DNA of 64,000 bases from Hydractinia symbiolongicarpus. Lineage: Eukaryota; Cnidaria; Hydrozoa; Anthoathecata; Hydractiniidae. Positions 25,757 through 39,700 of the stretch are shown here, piece after piece. Positions within the stretch are counted from its first letter, which is position 1; the number at the start of each line of letters is the position of its first letter. A model generated the notes under the pieces. That model was not told the origin of the DNA. It worked only from the letters and a program-made list of their open reading frames with translations, and made no database searches. The DNA is taken from NCBI RefSeq assembly GCF_029227915.1, contig NC_079877.1, positions 33,383,851 through 33,447,850 of the forward strand, written 5' to 3'. A program made the position numbers and the translations under genes.

Positions 25757-27832
25757 CGCCGGCAAACGAAAACCCGCGATTTCCCGTAAATCCCGGGTTT
25801 GGCCCGTATAGTCGAATGTATACAAAGAAAGTACCCTGTGAGTAAACTCATTTCCAAAACGATTTTTTAAAGTATATTTTCGCCACTAAAACGCATGAGA
25901 CTTGTAGTTTTCAAAAATGTTTTCATTTTTGATAAGACGCTGATTACAAGAAGTTTAATCGCCGGCAAACAAAAACCGGCCATTTCCCGTAAACCCCGAA
26001 CTCGGCACGTATAGTCAAAAGTATACAAAGAAAGTACCCAGGGAGTAAACTGATTTCCCAAACGATTTTTTAAATTATTTTTTCACCACTAAAACGCATG
26101 AGACTTGTAGTTTTCAAAAATGTTTTCATTTTTGATAAGACGCTGATTACAAGAAGTTTAATCGCCGGCAAACAAAAACCCGCCATTTCCCGTAAACCCC
26201 GAACTCGGCCCGTATAGTCAAAAGTATACAAAGAAAGTACCCAGGGACTAAACTGATTTCCCGAACGATTTTTTAAATTATTTTTTCACCACTAAAACGC
26301 GTGAGACTTGTAGTTTTCAAAAGTGTTTTCATTTTTGATGAGACGCTGAATAAAAGAAGTTTAATCGCCTGCACACAAAAAAACCCGCGATTTCCCGTAA
26401 ATCCCGGACTGGGCCCGTATAGTCAAAAGTATACAAAGAAAGTACCCTGTGAGTAAACTCATTTCCCGAATGATTTTTTAAATTATTTTTTCACCACTAA
26501 AACGCATAAGACTTGTAGTTTTCAAAAATGTTTTCATTTTTGATGAGACGCCTAATGAAAGAGGTTTAATCGCCGGCAAACGAAAACCTGCGATTTCACG
26601 TAAATCCCGGGTTTGGCCCGTATAGTCGAATGTATACAAAGAAAGTACCCTGTGAGTAAACTCATTTCCAAAACGATTTTTTAAAGTATCTTTTCACCAC
26701 TAAAACGCATGAGACTTGTAGTTTTTAAAAGTGTTTTCATTTTTGATGAGACGCTGAATAAAAGAAGTTTAGTCGCCGGCAAACGAAAACCCGCGATTTC
26801 CCGTAAATCCCGGGTTTGGCCCGTATAGTCGAATGTATACAAAGAAAGTACCCTGTGAGTAAACTCATTTCCAAAACGATTTTTTAAAGTATATTTTCGC
26901 CACTAAAACGCATGAGACTTGTAGTTTTCAAAAATGTTTTCATTTTTGATAAGACGCTGATTACAAGAAGTTTAATCGCCGGCAAACAAAAACCGGCCAT
27001 TTCCCGTAAACCCCGAACTCGGCACGTATAGTCAAAAGTATACAAAGAAAGTACCCAGGGAGTAAACTGATTTCCCAAACGATTTTTTAAATTATTTTTT
27101 CACCACTAAAACGCATGAGACTTGTAGTTTTCAAAAATGTTTTCATTTTTGATAAGACGCTGATTACAAGAAGTTTAATCGCCGGCAAACAAAAACCCGC
27201 CATTTCCCGTAAACCCCGAACTCGGCCCGTATAGTCAAAAGTATACAAAGAAAGTACCCAGGGACTAAACTGATTTCCCGAACGATTTTTTAAATTATTT
27301 TTTCACCACTAAAACGCGTGAGACTTGTAGTTTTCAAAAGTGTTTTCATTTTTGATGAGACGCTGAATAAAAGAAGTTTAATCGCCTGCACACAAAAAAA
27401 CCCGCGATTTCCCGTAAATCCCGGACTGGGCCCGTATAGTCAAAAGTATACAAAGAAAGTACCCTGTGAGTAAACTCATTTCCCGAACGATTTTTTAAAT
27501 TATTTTTTCACCACTAAAACGCATAAGACTTGTAGTTTTCAAAAATGTTTTCATTTTTGATGAGACGCCTAATGAAAGAGGTTTAATCGCCGGCAAACGA
27601 AAACCTGCGATTTCACGTAAATCCCGGGTTTGGCCCGTATAGTCGAATGTATACAAAGAAAGTACCCTGTGAGTAAACTCATTTCCAAAACGATTTTTTA
27701 AAGTATCTTTTCACCACTAAAACGCATGAGACTTGTAGTTTTTAAAAGTGTTTTCATTTTTGATGAGACGCTGAATAAAAGAAGTTTAGTCGCCGGCAAA
27801 CGAAAACCCGCGATTTCCCGTAAATCCCGGGC
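25757..27832 (+). repeat. 5-monomer unit in two tandem copies (2 x 1017 bp)
   Basis: The B variant with 'ttttcgccac', 'gataagacgctgattac' and 'aaaaccggcc' at 25867 recurs at 26884. The four following units, including the long A-run variant 'gcacacaaaaaaaccc' (near 26370 and 27387) and 'cctaatgaaagagg', recur at the same 1017-bp offset. I noticed about one base difference in the matched kilobase (T for C in 'cccgaatg' near 26470), so this is among the youngest duplications here. The extra 2 bp over 5 x 203 come from the A-run. Confidence 0.88.
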
Positions 27833-30800
27833 TTGGCCCGTATAGTCAAAAGTATACAAAGAAAGTACCCAGGGAGTAAACTCATTTTCCGAACGATTTT
27901 TTAAATTATTTTTTCACCACTAAAACGCGTGAGACTTGTAGTTTTCAAAAGTGTTTTCATTTTTGATGAGACGCTGAATAAAAGAAGTTTAATCGCCGGT
28001 AAACGAAAACCCGCGATTTCCCGTAAATCCCGGGCTTGGCCCGTATAGTTAAATGTATATAAAGAAAGTACCCAGGGCGTAAACTGATTTCCCGAACGAT
28101 TTTTTAAATTATTTTTTCACCACTAAAACGCATGAGACTTGTAGTTTTCAGAAATGTTTTCATTTTTGATGAGACGCTGAATAAAAGAAGTTTAATCGCC
28201 GGCAAATGAAAACCCGCCATTTCCCGTAAATCCCGGACTCGGCCCGCATCGTCAAAAGTATGCAAAGAAAGTACCCAGGGAGTAAACTCATTTCCCGAAC
28301 GATTTTTTAAATTATTTTTTCACCACTAAAACGCATGAGACTTGTACTTTTCAAAAATGTTTTCATTTTTGATGAGACGCTTAACGAAAGTGGTTTAATC
28401 GCCGGCAAACGAAAACCCTCGATTTCCCGTAAATCCCGGGCTTGGCCCGTATAGTCGAATGTATACAAAGAAAGTACCCTGTGAGAAAACTCATTTCCAA
28501 AAAGATTTTTCAAATTATCTTTTCACCACTAAAACGCATGGGACTTGTAGTTTTCAAAAGTGTTTTCATTTTTGATGAGAAGCTGAATAAAAGAAGTTTA
28601 ATCGCCGGCAAACGAAAATCCGCGATTTCCCGTAAATCCCGATCTTGGCCCGTATAGTCAAAAGTATACAAAGAAAGTACCCAGGGAGTAAACTCATTTC
28701 CCGAACGATTTTTTAAATTATTCTTTCACCACTAAAACGCGTGAGACTTGTACTTTTCAAAAGTGTTTTCATTTTTGATGAGACGCTGAATAAAAGAAGT
28801 TTAATCGCCGGCAAACGAAAACCCGCGATTTCCCGTAAATCCCAGGCTTAGCTCGTATAGTCGAATGTATACAAAGAAAGTACCCTGTGAGTGAACTCAT
28901 TTCCAAAACGATTTTTTAAATTATTTTTTCACCACTAAAACGCATGAGACTTGTAGTTTTCAGAAATGTTTTCATTTTTGATGAGACGCTGAATAAAAGA
29001 AGTTTAATCGCCGGCAAATGAAAACCCGCCATTTCCCGTAAATCCCGGACTCGGCCCGCATCGTCAAAAGTATGCAAAGAAAGTACCCAGGGAGTAAACT
29101 CATTTCCCGAACGATTTTTTAAATTATTTTTTCACCACTAAAACGCATGAGACTTGTAGTTTTCAAGAATGTTTTCATTTTTGATGAGACGCTGAATAAA
29201 AGAAGTTTAATCGCCGGCAAACGAAAACGCGCGATTTCCCGTAAATCCCGGCTTGGCCCGTATAGTCAAAAGTATACAAAGAAAGTACCCAGGGAGTAAA
29301 CTCATTTCCCGAACGATTTTTTAAATTATTTTTTCACCACTAAAACGCATGAGACTTGTAGTTTTCAAAAATGTTTTCATTTTTGATGAGACGCTGAATA
29401 AAAGAAGTTTAATCGCCGGCAAACGAAAACCCGCGATTTTCCGTAAATCCCGGGCTTGGCCCGTATAGTCAAAAGTATACAAAGAAAGTACCCAGGGAGT
29501 AAACTCATTTCACGAACGATTTTTTAATTTATTATTTCACCACTAAAGCCCATGAGACTTGTAGTTTTCAGAAATGTTTTTATTTTTGATGAGACGCTTA
29601 ATGAATGTGGTTTAATAGCCGGCAAACAAAAACCCGCGATTTCCTGTAAATCCCGGGCTGGGCCCGTATAATCGAATGTATAAAAAGAAAGTACCCTGTG
29701 AGTAAACTCATTTCCAAAACGATTATTGAAATTATCTTTTCACCACTAAAACGCATGAGACTTGTAGTTATCACAAATGTTTTCATTTTTGATAAGACGC
29801 TGAATAAAAGGCGTTTAATCGCCGGCAAACGAAAACCTGCGATTTCCCGTAAATCCTGGACTCGGCCCGTATAGTCAAAAGTATACAAAGAAAGTACCCA
29901 GGGAGTAAACTCATTTCACGAACGATTTTTTAAATTATTATTTCACCACTAAAGCCCATGAGACTTGTAGTTTTCAGAAATGTTTTTATTTTTGATGAGA
30001 CGCTTAATGAATGTGGTTTAATAGCCGGCAAACAAAAACCCGCGATTTCCTGTAAATCCCGGGCTGGGCCCGTATAATCGAATGTATAAAAAGAAAGTAC
30101 CTTGTGAGTAAACTCATTTCCAAAACAATTTTTTAAATTACCTTTTCACCACTAAAACGCATGAGACTTGTAGTTTTCAAAAATGCTTTCATTTTTGATG
30201 AGACGCTGAATAAAAGAAGTTTAATCGCGGGCAAACGAAAACACGCCATTTCCCGTAAACCCCGGACACAGCCCGTATAGTCAAAAGTTTACAAAGAAAT
30301 TACCCAGGGAGTAAACTCATTTCCCGAACGATTTTTTAAATTATTTTTTCACCACTAAAACGCGTGAGACTTGTAGTTTTTAAAAGTGTTTTCATTTTTG
30401 ATGAGACGCTGAATAAAAGAAGTTTAATCGCCGGCAAACGAAAACCCGCGATTTCCCGTAAATCCCGGGCTTGGCCCGTATAGTTGAATGTATACAAAGA
30501 AAGTACCCAGGGAGTAAACTGATTTCCCAAACGATTTTTTATATTATTTTTTCACCACTAAAACGCATGAGACTTGTAGTTTTCAAAAATGTTTTCATTT
30601 TTGATAGGACGCTGAATAAAAGAAGTTTAATCGCCTGCACACGAAAACCCGCGATTTCCCGTAAATCCCGGACTGGGCCCGTATAGTCAAAAGTATACAA
30701 ATGAAGTACCCAGGGAGTAAACTCATTTCCCGAACGATTGTGTAAATTATTTTTTAACCACTAAAACGCATGAGACTTGTAGTTTTCAAAAGTGTTTTCA
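27833..30800 (+). repeat. Diverged D-rich block, left paralogue
   Basis: Monomers keep the 203-bp phase but vary more than elsewhere. Markers include 'cccgcatcgtcaaaag' with 'gtatgcaaag' (near 28246 and 29054), 'gtgagaaaactc' (28481), 'aaaatccgcg', 'attctttcacc' (near 28720), 'gattattgaaattatc' (29721) and 'aatgtggtttaatagcc'. A two-monomer piece containing 'aaagcccatgag' is duplicated at 405 bp (near 29545 and 29950). Most of these markers reappear at 36.7-38.7 kb. Confidence 0.8.
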
Positions 30801-33800
30801 TTTTTGATGAGACGCTGAATAAAAGAAGTTTAATCGCCGGCAAACGAAAACCCGCGATTTCCCGTAAATCCCGGGCTTGGCCCGTATAGTCAAAAGTATA
30901 CAAAGAAAATACCCAGGGAGTAAACTCATTTCCCGAACGAAGTTTTAAGTTATTTTTTCACCACTAAAACGCGTGAGACTTGTAGTTTTCAAAAATGTTT
31001 TCATTTTTGATGAGACGCTTATTGAAAGAGGTTTAATAGCCGGCAAACAAAAACCCGCGATTTCCCGTAAATCCCAGGCTTGGCCCGTATAGTCAAAAGT
31101 ATACAAAGAAAGTACCCTGTGAGCAAACTCATTTCCAGAACGATTTTTTAAATTATTTTTTCACCACTAAAACGCATAAGACTTGTAGTTTTCAGAAATG
31201 TTTTCATTTTTGATGAGACGCTGAATAAAAGAAGTTTAATCGCCTGTACACAAAAAAACCCGCGATTTCCCGTAAATCCCGGACTGGGCCCGTATGGTCA
31301 AAAGTATACAAAGAAAGTACCCTGTCAGTAAACTCATTTCCCAAACGATTTTTTAAATTATTTTTTCACCACTAAAACGCATAAGACTTGTAGTTTTCAA
31401 AAATGTTTTCATTTTTGATGAGACGCTTAATGAAAGAGGTTTAATCGCCGGCAAACGAAAACCCGCGATTTCACGTAAATCCCGGGTTTGGCCCGTATAG
31501 TCGAATGTATACAAAGAAAGTACCCTGTGAGTAAACTCATTTCCAAAACGATTTTTTAAAGTATCTTTTCACCACTAAAACGCATGAGACTTGTAGTTTT
31601 CAAAAGTGTTTTCATTTTGGATGAGACGCTGAATAAAAGAAGTTTAATCGCCGGCAAACGAAAACCCGCGATTTCCCGTAAATCCCGGGCTTGGCCCGTA
31701 TAGTCAAAATAATACAAAGAAAGTACCCAGGGAGTAAACTCACTTCCCGAACGATTTTTTAAATTATTTTTTCACCACTAAAACGCGTGAGACTTGTAGT
31801 TTTCAAAAGTGTTTTCATTTTTGATGAGACGCTGAATAAAAGAAGTTTAATCGCCGGCAAACGAAAACCCGCGATTTCCCGTAAATCCCGGGCTTGGCCC
31901 GTATAGTCAAAAGTATACAAAGAAAGTACCTTGTGAGTAAACTAATTTCCAGAACGATTTTTTAAATTGTTTTTTCACCACTAAAACGCATAAGACTTGT
32001 AGTTTTCAGAAATGTTTTTATTTTTGATGAGATGCTTAATGAAAGTGGTTTAATAGCCGGCAAACGAAAACCCGCAATTTCCCGTAAATCCCGGGTTTGG
32101 CCCGTATAGTCGAATGTATACAAAGAAAGTACCCTGTGATTAAACTCATTTCCAAAACGATTTTTAAAGTATATTTTCACCACTAAAACGCATGAGACTT
32201 GTAGTTTTCAAAAGTGTTTTCATTTTTGATGAGAAGCTGAATAAAAGAAGTTTAATCGCCGGCAAACGAAAACCCGCGATTTCCCGTAAACCCCGAACTC
32301 GGCCCGTATAGTCAAAAGTATACAAAGAAAGATCCCAGGGAGTAAACTGATTTCCCGAACGATTTTTTAAATTATTTTTTCACCACTAAAACGCGTGAGA
32401 CTTGTAGTTTTCAAAAGTGTTTTCATTTTTGATGAGACGCTGAATGAAAGAAGTTTAATCGCCTGTACACAAAAAAACCCGCGATTTCCCGTAAATCCCG
32501 GACTGGGCCCGTATGGTCAAAAGTATACAAAGAAAGTACCCTGTCAGTAAACTCATTTCCCGAACGATTTTTTAAATTATTTTTTAACCACTAAAACGCA
32601 TAAGACTTGTAGTTTTCAAAAATGTTTTCATTTTTGATGAGACGCTTAATGAAAGAGGTTTAATCGCCGGCAAAAGAAAACCCGCGATTTCACGTAAATC
32701 CCGGGTTTGGCCCGTATAGTCGAATGTATACAAAGAAAGTACCCTGTGAGTAAACTCATTTCCAAAACGATTTTTTAAAGTATCTTTTCACCACTAAAAC
32801 GCATGAGACTTGTAGTTTTCAAAAGTGTTTTCATTTTTGATGAGACGCTGAATAAAAGAAGTTTAATCGCCGGCAAACGAAAACCCGCGATTTCCCGTAA
32901 ATCCCGGGCTTGGCCCGTATAGTCAAAAGTATACAAAGAAAGTACCCAGGGAGTAAACTCATTTCCCGAACGATTTTTTAAATTATTTTTTCACCACTAA
33001 AACGCGTGAGACTTGTAGTTTTCAAAAGTGTTTTCATTTTTGATGAGACGCTGAATAAAAGAAGTTTAATCGCCGGCAAACGAAAACCCGCGATTTCCCG
33101 TAAATCCCGGGCTTGGCCCGTATAGTCAAAAGTATACAAAGAAAGATCCCAGGGAGTAAACTGATTTCCCGAACGATTTTTTAAATTATTTTTTCACCAC
33201 TAAAACGCGTGAGACTTGTAGTTTTCAAAAGTGTTTTCATTTTTGATGAGACGCTGAATGAAAGAAGTATAATCGCCTGTACACAAAAAAACCCGCGATT
33301 TCCCGTAAATCCCAGGCTGGGCCCGTATGGTCAAAAGTATACAAAGAAAGTACCCTGTCAGTAAACTCATTTCCCGAACGATTTTTTAAATTATTTTTTC
33401 ACCACTAAAACGCATAAGACTTGTAGTTTTCAAAAGTGTTTTCATTTTTGATGAGACGCTGAATAAAAGAAGTTTAATCGCCGGCAAACGAAAACCCGCG
33501 ATTTCCCGTAAATCCCGGGCTTGGACCGTATAGTCAAAAGTATACAAAGAAAGTACCCAGGGAGTAAACTCATTTCCCGAACGATTTTTTAAATTATTTT
33601 TTCACCACTAAAACGCGTGAGACTTGTAGTTTTCAAAAGTGTTTTCATTTTTGATGAGACGCTGAATAAAAGAAGTTTAATCGCCGGCAAACGAAAACCC
33701 GCGATTTCCCGTAAATCCCGGGCTTGGCCCGTATAGTCAAAAGTATACAAAGAAAGATCCCAGGGAGTAAACTGATTTCCCGAACGATTTTTTAAATTAT

Positions 33801-36720
33801 TTTTTCACCACTAAAACGCGTGAGACTTGTAGTTTTCAAAAGTGTTTTCATTTTTGATGAGACGCTGAATGAAAGAAGTTTAATCGCCTGTACACAAAAA
33901 AACCCGCGATTTCCCGTAAATCCCGGACTGGGCCCGTATGGTCAAAAGTATACAAAGAAAGTACCCTGTCAGTAAACTCATTTCCCGAACGATTTTTTAA
34001 ATTATTTTTTCACCACTAAAACGCATAAGACTTGTAGTTTTCAAAAATGTTTTCATTTTTGATGAGACGCTTAATGAAAGAGGTTTAATCGCCGGCAAAC
34101 GAAAACCCGCGATTTCCCGTAAACCCCGAACTCGGCCCGTATAGTCAAAAGTATACAAAGAAAGATCCCAGGGAGTAAACTGATTTCCCGAACGATTTTT
34201 TAAATTATTTTTTCACCACTAAAACGCGTGAGACTTGTAGTTTTCAAAAGTGTTTTCATTTTTGATGAGACGCTGAATGAAAGAAGTTTAATCGCCTGTA
34301 CACAAAAAAACCCGCGATTTCCCGTAAATCCCGGACTGGGCCCGTATGGTCAAAAGTATACAAAGAAAGTACCCTGTCAGTAAACTCATTTCCCGAACGA
34401 TTTTTTAAATTATTTTTTCACCACTAAAACGCATAAGACTTGTAGTTTTCAAAAATGTTTTCATTTTTGATGAGAAGCTGAATAAAAGAAGTTTAATCGC
34501 CGGCAAACGAAAACCCGCGATTTCACGTAAATCCCGGGTTTGGCCCGTATAGTCGAATGTATACAAAGAAAGTACCCTGTGAGTAAACTCATTTCCAAAA
34601 CGATTTTTTAAAGTATCTTTTCACCACTAAAACGCATGAGACTTGTAGTTTTCAAAAGTGTTTTCATTTTTGATGAGACGCTGAATAAAAGAAGTTTAAT
34701 CGCCGGCAAACGAAAACCCGCGATTTCCCGTAAATCCCGGGCTTGGCCCGTATAGTCAAAAGTATACAAAGAAAGTACGCAGGGAGTAAACTCATTTCCC
34801 GAACGATTTTTTAAATTATTTTTTCACCACTAAAACGCGTGAGACTTGTAGTTTTCAAAAGTGTTTTCATTTTTGATGAGACGCTGAATAAAAGAAGTTT
34901 AATCGCCGACAAACGAAAACCCGCGATTTCCCGTAAATCCTGGGCTTGGCCCGTATAGTTGAATGTATATAAAGAAAGTACCCAGGGCGTAAACTGATTT
35001 CCCGAACGATTTTTTAAATTATTTTTTCACCACTAAAACGCATAAGACTTGTAGTTTTCAGAAATGTTTTCATTTTTGATGAGACGCTGAATAAAAGAAG
35101 TTTAACGCCGACAAATGAAAACCCGCCATTTCCCGTAAATCCCGGACTCGGCCCGCATCGTCAAAAGTATGCAAAGAAAGTACCCTGTCAGTAAACTCAT
35201 TTCCCGAACGATTTTTTAAATTATTTTTTCACCACTAAAACGCATAAGACTTGTAGTTTTCAAAAATGTTTTCATTTTTGATGAGACGCTTAATGAAAGA
35301 GGTTTAATCGCCGGCAAAAGAAAACCCGCGATTTCACGTAAATCCCGGGTTTGGCCCGTATAGTCGAATGTATACAAAGAAAGTACCCTGTGAGTAAACT
35401 CATTTCCAAAACGATTTTTTAAAGTATCTTTTCACCACTAAAACGCATGAGACTTGTAGTTTTCAAAAGTGTTTTCATTTTTGATGAGACGCTGAATAAA
35501 AGAAGTTTAATCGCTGGCAAACGAAAACCCGCGATTTCCCGTAAATACCGGGCTTGGACCGTATAGTCAAAAGTATACAAAGAAAGTACCCAGGGAGTAA
35601 ACTCATTTCCCGAACGATTTTTTAAATTATTTTTTCACCACTAAAACGCGTGAGACTTGTAGTTTTCAAAAGTGTTTTCATTTTTGATGAGACGCTGAAT
35701 AAAAGAAGTTTAATCGCCGGCAAACGAAAACCCGCGATTTCCCGTAAATCCCGGGCTTGGCCCGTATAGTCAAAAGTATACAAAGAAAGATCCCAGGGAG
35801 TAAACTGATTTCCCGAACGATTTTTTAAATTATTTTTTCACCACTAAAACGCGTGAGACTTGTAGTTTTCAAAAGTGTTTTCATTTTTGATGAGACGCTG
35901 AATGAAAGAAGTTTAATCGCCTGTACACAAAAAAACCCGCGATTTCCCGTAAATCCCGGACTGGGCCCGTATGGTCAAAAGTATACAAAGAAAGTACCCT
36001 GTCAGTAAACTCATTTCCCGAACGATTTTTTAAATTATTTTTTCACCACTAAAACGCATAAGACTTGTAGTTTTCAAAAATGTTTTCATTTTTGATGAGA
36101 CGCTTAATGAAAGAGGTTTAATCGCCGGCAAACGAAAACCCGCGATTTCACGTAAATCCCGGGTTTGGCCCGTATAGTCGAATGTATACAGAGAAAGTAC
36201 CCTGTGAGTAAACTCATTTCCAAAACGATTTTTTAAAGTATCTTTTCACCACTAAAACGCATGAGACTTGTAGTTTTCAAAAGTGTTTTCATTTTTGATG
36301 AGACGCTGAATAAAAGAAGTTTAATCGCCGGCAAACGAAAACCCGCGATTTCCCGTAAATCCCGGGCTTGGCCCGTATAGTCAAAAGTTTACAAAGAAAG
36401 TACGCAGGGAGTAAACTCATTTCCCGAACGATTTTTTAAATTATTTTTTCACCACTAAAACGCGTGAGACTTGTAGTTTTCAAAAGTGTTTTCATTTTTG
36501 ATGAGACGCTGAATAAAAGAAGTTTAATCGCCGACAAACGAAAACCCGCGATTTCCCGTAAATCCTGGGCTTGGCCCGTATAGTTGAATGTATATAAAGA
36601 AAGTACCCAGGGCGTAAACTGATTTCCCGAACGATTTTTTAAATTATTTTTTCACCACTAAAACGCATAAGACTTGTAGTTTTCAGAAATGTTTTCATTT
36701 TTGATGAGACGCTGAATAAA
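30801..36720 (+). repeat. D-type block with nested 2-8 monomer spacings
   Basis: The marker 'cctgtacacaaaaaaac' (a 205-bp unit) lies at 31243, 32462, 33276, 33887, 34295 and 35920, giving steps of 1219, 814, 611, 408 and 1625 bp, or 6, 4, 3, 2 and 8 monomers. The preceding unit often has 'agatcccagg'; the following one has 'cataag' and often 'cacgtaaatccc'. Part of the 8-monomer step is itself repeated: 'aatcctgggcttgg' with 'gttgaatgtatat' is at about 34936 and 36561 (1625 bp). The same local set of monomers has been shuffled in different multiples. Confidence 0.85.
32978..33180 (+). repeat. Representative type D monomer (203 bp)
   Basis: Type D has linker 'taaattatt', 'gcgtgagac', 'caaaagtgttttcat', 'ctgaataaaagaag', 'aatcccgggcttgg', 'tagtcaaaag', a 'cccagggag' segment and a tail in 'cccgaacg'. 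This copy has 'agatcccagg' for 'agtacccagg' and a B-like 'ctgatttcccg' tail, a marker repeated in several neighbours. D dominates 27.8-39.7 kb and is scattered through 40-62 kb. It is nearly absent before about 26 kb, where 'gaataaaagaag' is not seen. Confidence 0.85.
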
Positions 36721-39700
36721 AGTGGTTTAATCGCCGGCAAACGAAAACCCGCGATTTCCCGTAAATCCCGGGCTTGGCCCGTATAGTCGAATGTATACAA
36801 AGAAAGTACCCTGTGAGAAAACTCATTTCCAAAACGATTTTTTAAATTATCTTTTCACCACTAAAACGCATGAGACTTGTAGTTTTCAAAAGTGTTTTCA
36901 TTTTTGATGAGAAGCTGAATAAAAGAAGTTTAATCGCCGGCAAACGAATATCCGCGATTTCCCGTAAATCCCGGGCTTGGCCCGTATAGTCAAAAGTATA
37001 CAAAGAAAGTACCCTGTGAGTAAACTCATTTCCAGAACGATTTTTTAAATTATTTTTTCACCACTAAAACGCATAAGACTTGTAGTTTTCAAAAATGTTT
37101 TCATTTTTGATGAGACGCTGAATAAAAGAAGTTTAATCGCCGGCAAACGAAAACCCGCGATTTCCCGTAAATCCCGGGCTTGGCCCGTATAGTCAAAAGT
37201 ATACAAAGAAAGTACCCAGGGAGTAAACTCATTTCCCGAACGATTTTTTAAATTATTCTTTCACCACTAAAACGCGTGAGACTCGTACTTTTCAAAAGTG
37301 TTTTCATTTTTGATGAGACGCTGAATAAAAGAAGTTTAATCGCGGGCAAACGAAAACCCGCGATTTCCCGTAAATCCCAGGCTTGGCTCGTATAGTTGAA
37401 TGTATGTAAAGAAAGTACCCAGGGAGTAAACTGATTTCCCGAACGATTTTTTAAATTATTTTTTCACCACTAAAACGCATGAGACTTGTAGTTTTCAGAA
37501 ATGTTTTCATTTTTGATGAGACGCTTAATGAAAGTGGTTTAATCGCCGGCAAACGAAAACCCGCAATTTCCCGTAAATCCGGGGCTTGGCCCGTATAGTC
37601 GAATGTATACAAAGAAAGTACCCTGTGAGTAAACTCATTTCCAAAACGATTATTGAAATTATCTTTTCACCACTAAAACGCATGAGACTTGTAGTTATCA
37701 CAAATGTTTTCATTTTTGATGAGACGCTGAATGAAAGAAGTTTAATCGCCGGCAAACGAAAACCCGCGATTTCCCGTAAATCCCAGGCTTGGCTCGTATA
37801 GTTGAATGTATGTAAAGAAAGTACCCAGGGAGTAAACTGATTTCCCGAACGATTTTTTAAATTATTTTTTCACCACTAAAACGTATGAGACTTGTAGTTT
37901 TCAAAAATGTTTTCATTTTTGATTAGACGCTGATTAAAAGAAGTTTAATCGCCGGCAAACGAAAACCCGCCATTTCCCGTAAACCCCGAACTCGGCCCGT
38001 ATAGTCAAAAGTATACAAAGAAAGTACCCAGGGAGTAAACTGATTTCCCAAACGATTTTTTATATTATTTTTGCACCACTAAAACGCATGAGACTTGTAG
38101 TTTTCAAAAATGTTTTCATTTTTGATGAGACGCTGAATAAAAGAAGTTTAATCGCCGGCATACGAAAACCCGCGATTTCCCGTAAATCCCGGACTGGGCC
38201 TGCATAGTCAAAAGTAGACAAATGAAGTACCCAGGGAGTAAACTCATTTCCCGAACGATTTTTTAAATTATTTTTTCACCACTAAAATGCATGAGACTTG
38301 TAGTTTTCAAAAATGTTTTCATTTTTGATGAGACGCTTAATGAATGTGGTTTAATAGCCGGCAAAAAAAAACCCGCGATTTCCTGTAAATCCCGGGCTGG
38401 GCCCGTATAATCGAATGTATAAAAAGAAAGTACCCTGTGAGTAAACTCATTTCCAAAACAAGTTTTTAAATTACCTTTTCACCACTAAAACGCATGAGAC
38501 TTGTAATTTTCAAAAATCTTTTCATTTTTGATGAGACGCTGAATAAAAGAAGTTTAATCGCCGGCAAACGAAAACACGCAATTTCCCGTAAACCCGGGAC
38601 ACGGCCCGTATAGTCAAAAGTATACAAAGAAATTACCCAGGGAGTAAACTCATTTCCCGAACGATTTTTTAAATTATTTTTTCACCACTATAACGCATAA
38701 GACTTGTAGTTTTCAAAAATGTTTTCATTTTTGATGAGACGCTTAATGAAAGAGGTTTAATCGCCGGCAAACGAAAACCCGCGATTTCACGTAAATCCCG
38801 GGTTTGGCCCGTATAATTGAATGTATACAAAGAAAGTACCCTGTGAGTAAACTCATTTCCAAAACGATTTTTTAAAGTATCTTTTCACCACTAAAACGCA
38901 TGAGACTTGTAGTTTTCAAAAGTGTTTTCATTTTTGATGAGACGCTGAATAAAAGAAGTTTAATCGCCGGCAAACGAAAACCCGCAATTTCCCGTAAATC
39001 CCGGGCTTGGCCCGTATAGTCAAAAGTATACAAAGAAAGTACCCAGGGAGTAAACTCATTTCCCGAACGATTTTTTAAATTATTTTTTCACCACTAAAAC
39101 GCGTGAGAATTGTAGTTTTCAAAAGTGTTTTCATTTTTGATGAGATGCTGAATAAAAGAAGTTTAATCGCCGGCAAACGAAAACCCGCGATTTCCCGTAA
39201 ATCCCGGGCTTGGCCCGTATAGTTGAATGTATTTAAAGAAAGTACCCAGGGCGTAAACTGATTTCCCGAACGATTTTTTAAATTATTTTTTCACCACTAA
39301 AACGCATGAGACTTGTAGTTTTCAGAAATGTTTTTATTTTTGATGAGACGCTGAATAAAAGAAGTTTAATCGCCGGCAAATGAAAACCCGCCATTTCCCG
39401 TAAATCCCGGACTCGGCCCGCATCGTCAAAAGTATGCAAAGAAAGTACCCAGGGGGTAAACACATTTCCCGAACGATTTTTTAAATTATTTTTTCACCAC
39501 TAAAACGCATCAGACTTGTAGTTTTCAAATATGTTTTCATTTTTGATGGGACGCTTAATAAAAGAAGTTTAATCGCCGGCATACGAAAACCCGCGATGTC
39601 CCGTAAATCCCGGACTGGGCCCGCATAGTCAAAAGTAGACAAATGAAGTACCCGGGGAGTAAACTCATTTCCCGAACGATTTTTTAAATTATTTTTTCCC

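Noticed and set aside
31243-31260. A-rich runs as poly(A) tails of retroposed elements
   Set aside because: The A-run is 7 bases, sits at a fixed place in the monomer, and is flanked by ordinary satellite on both sides.
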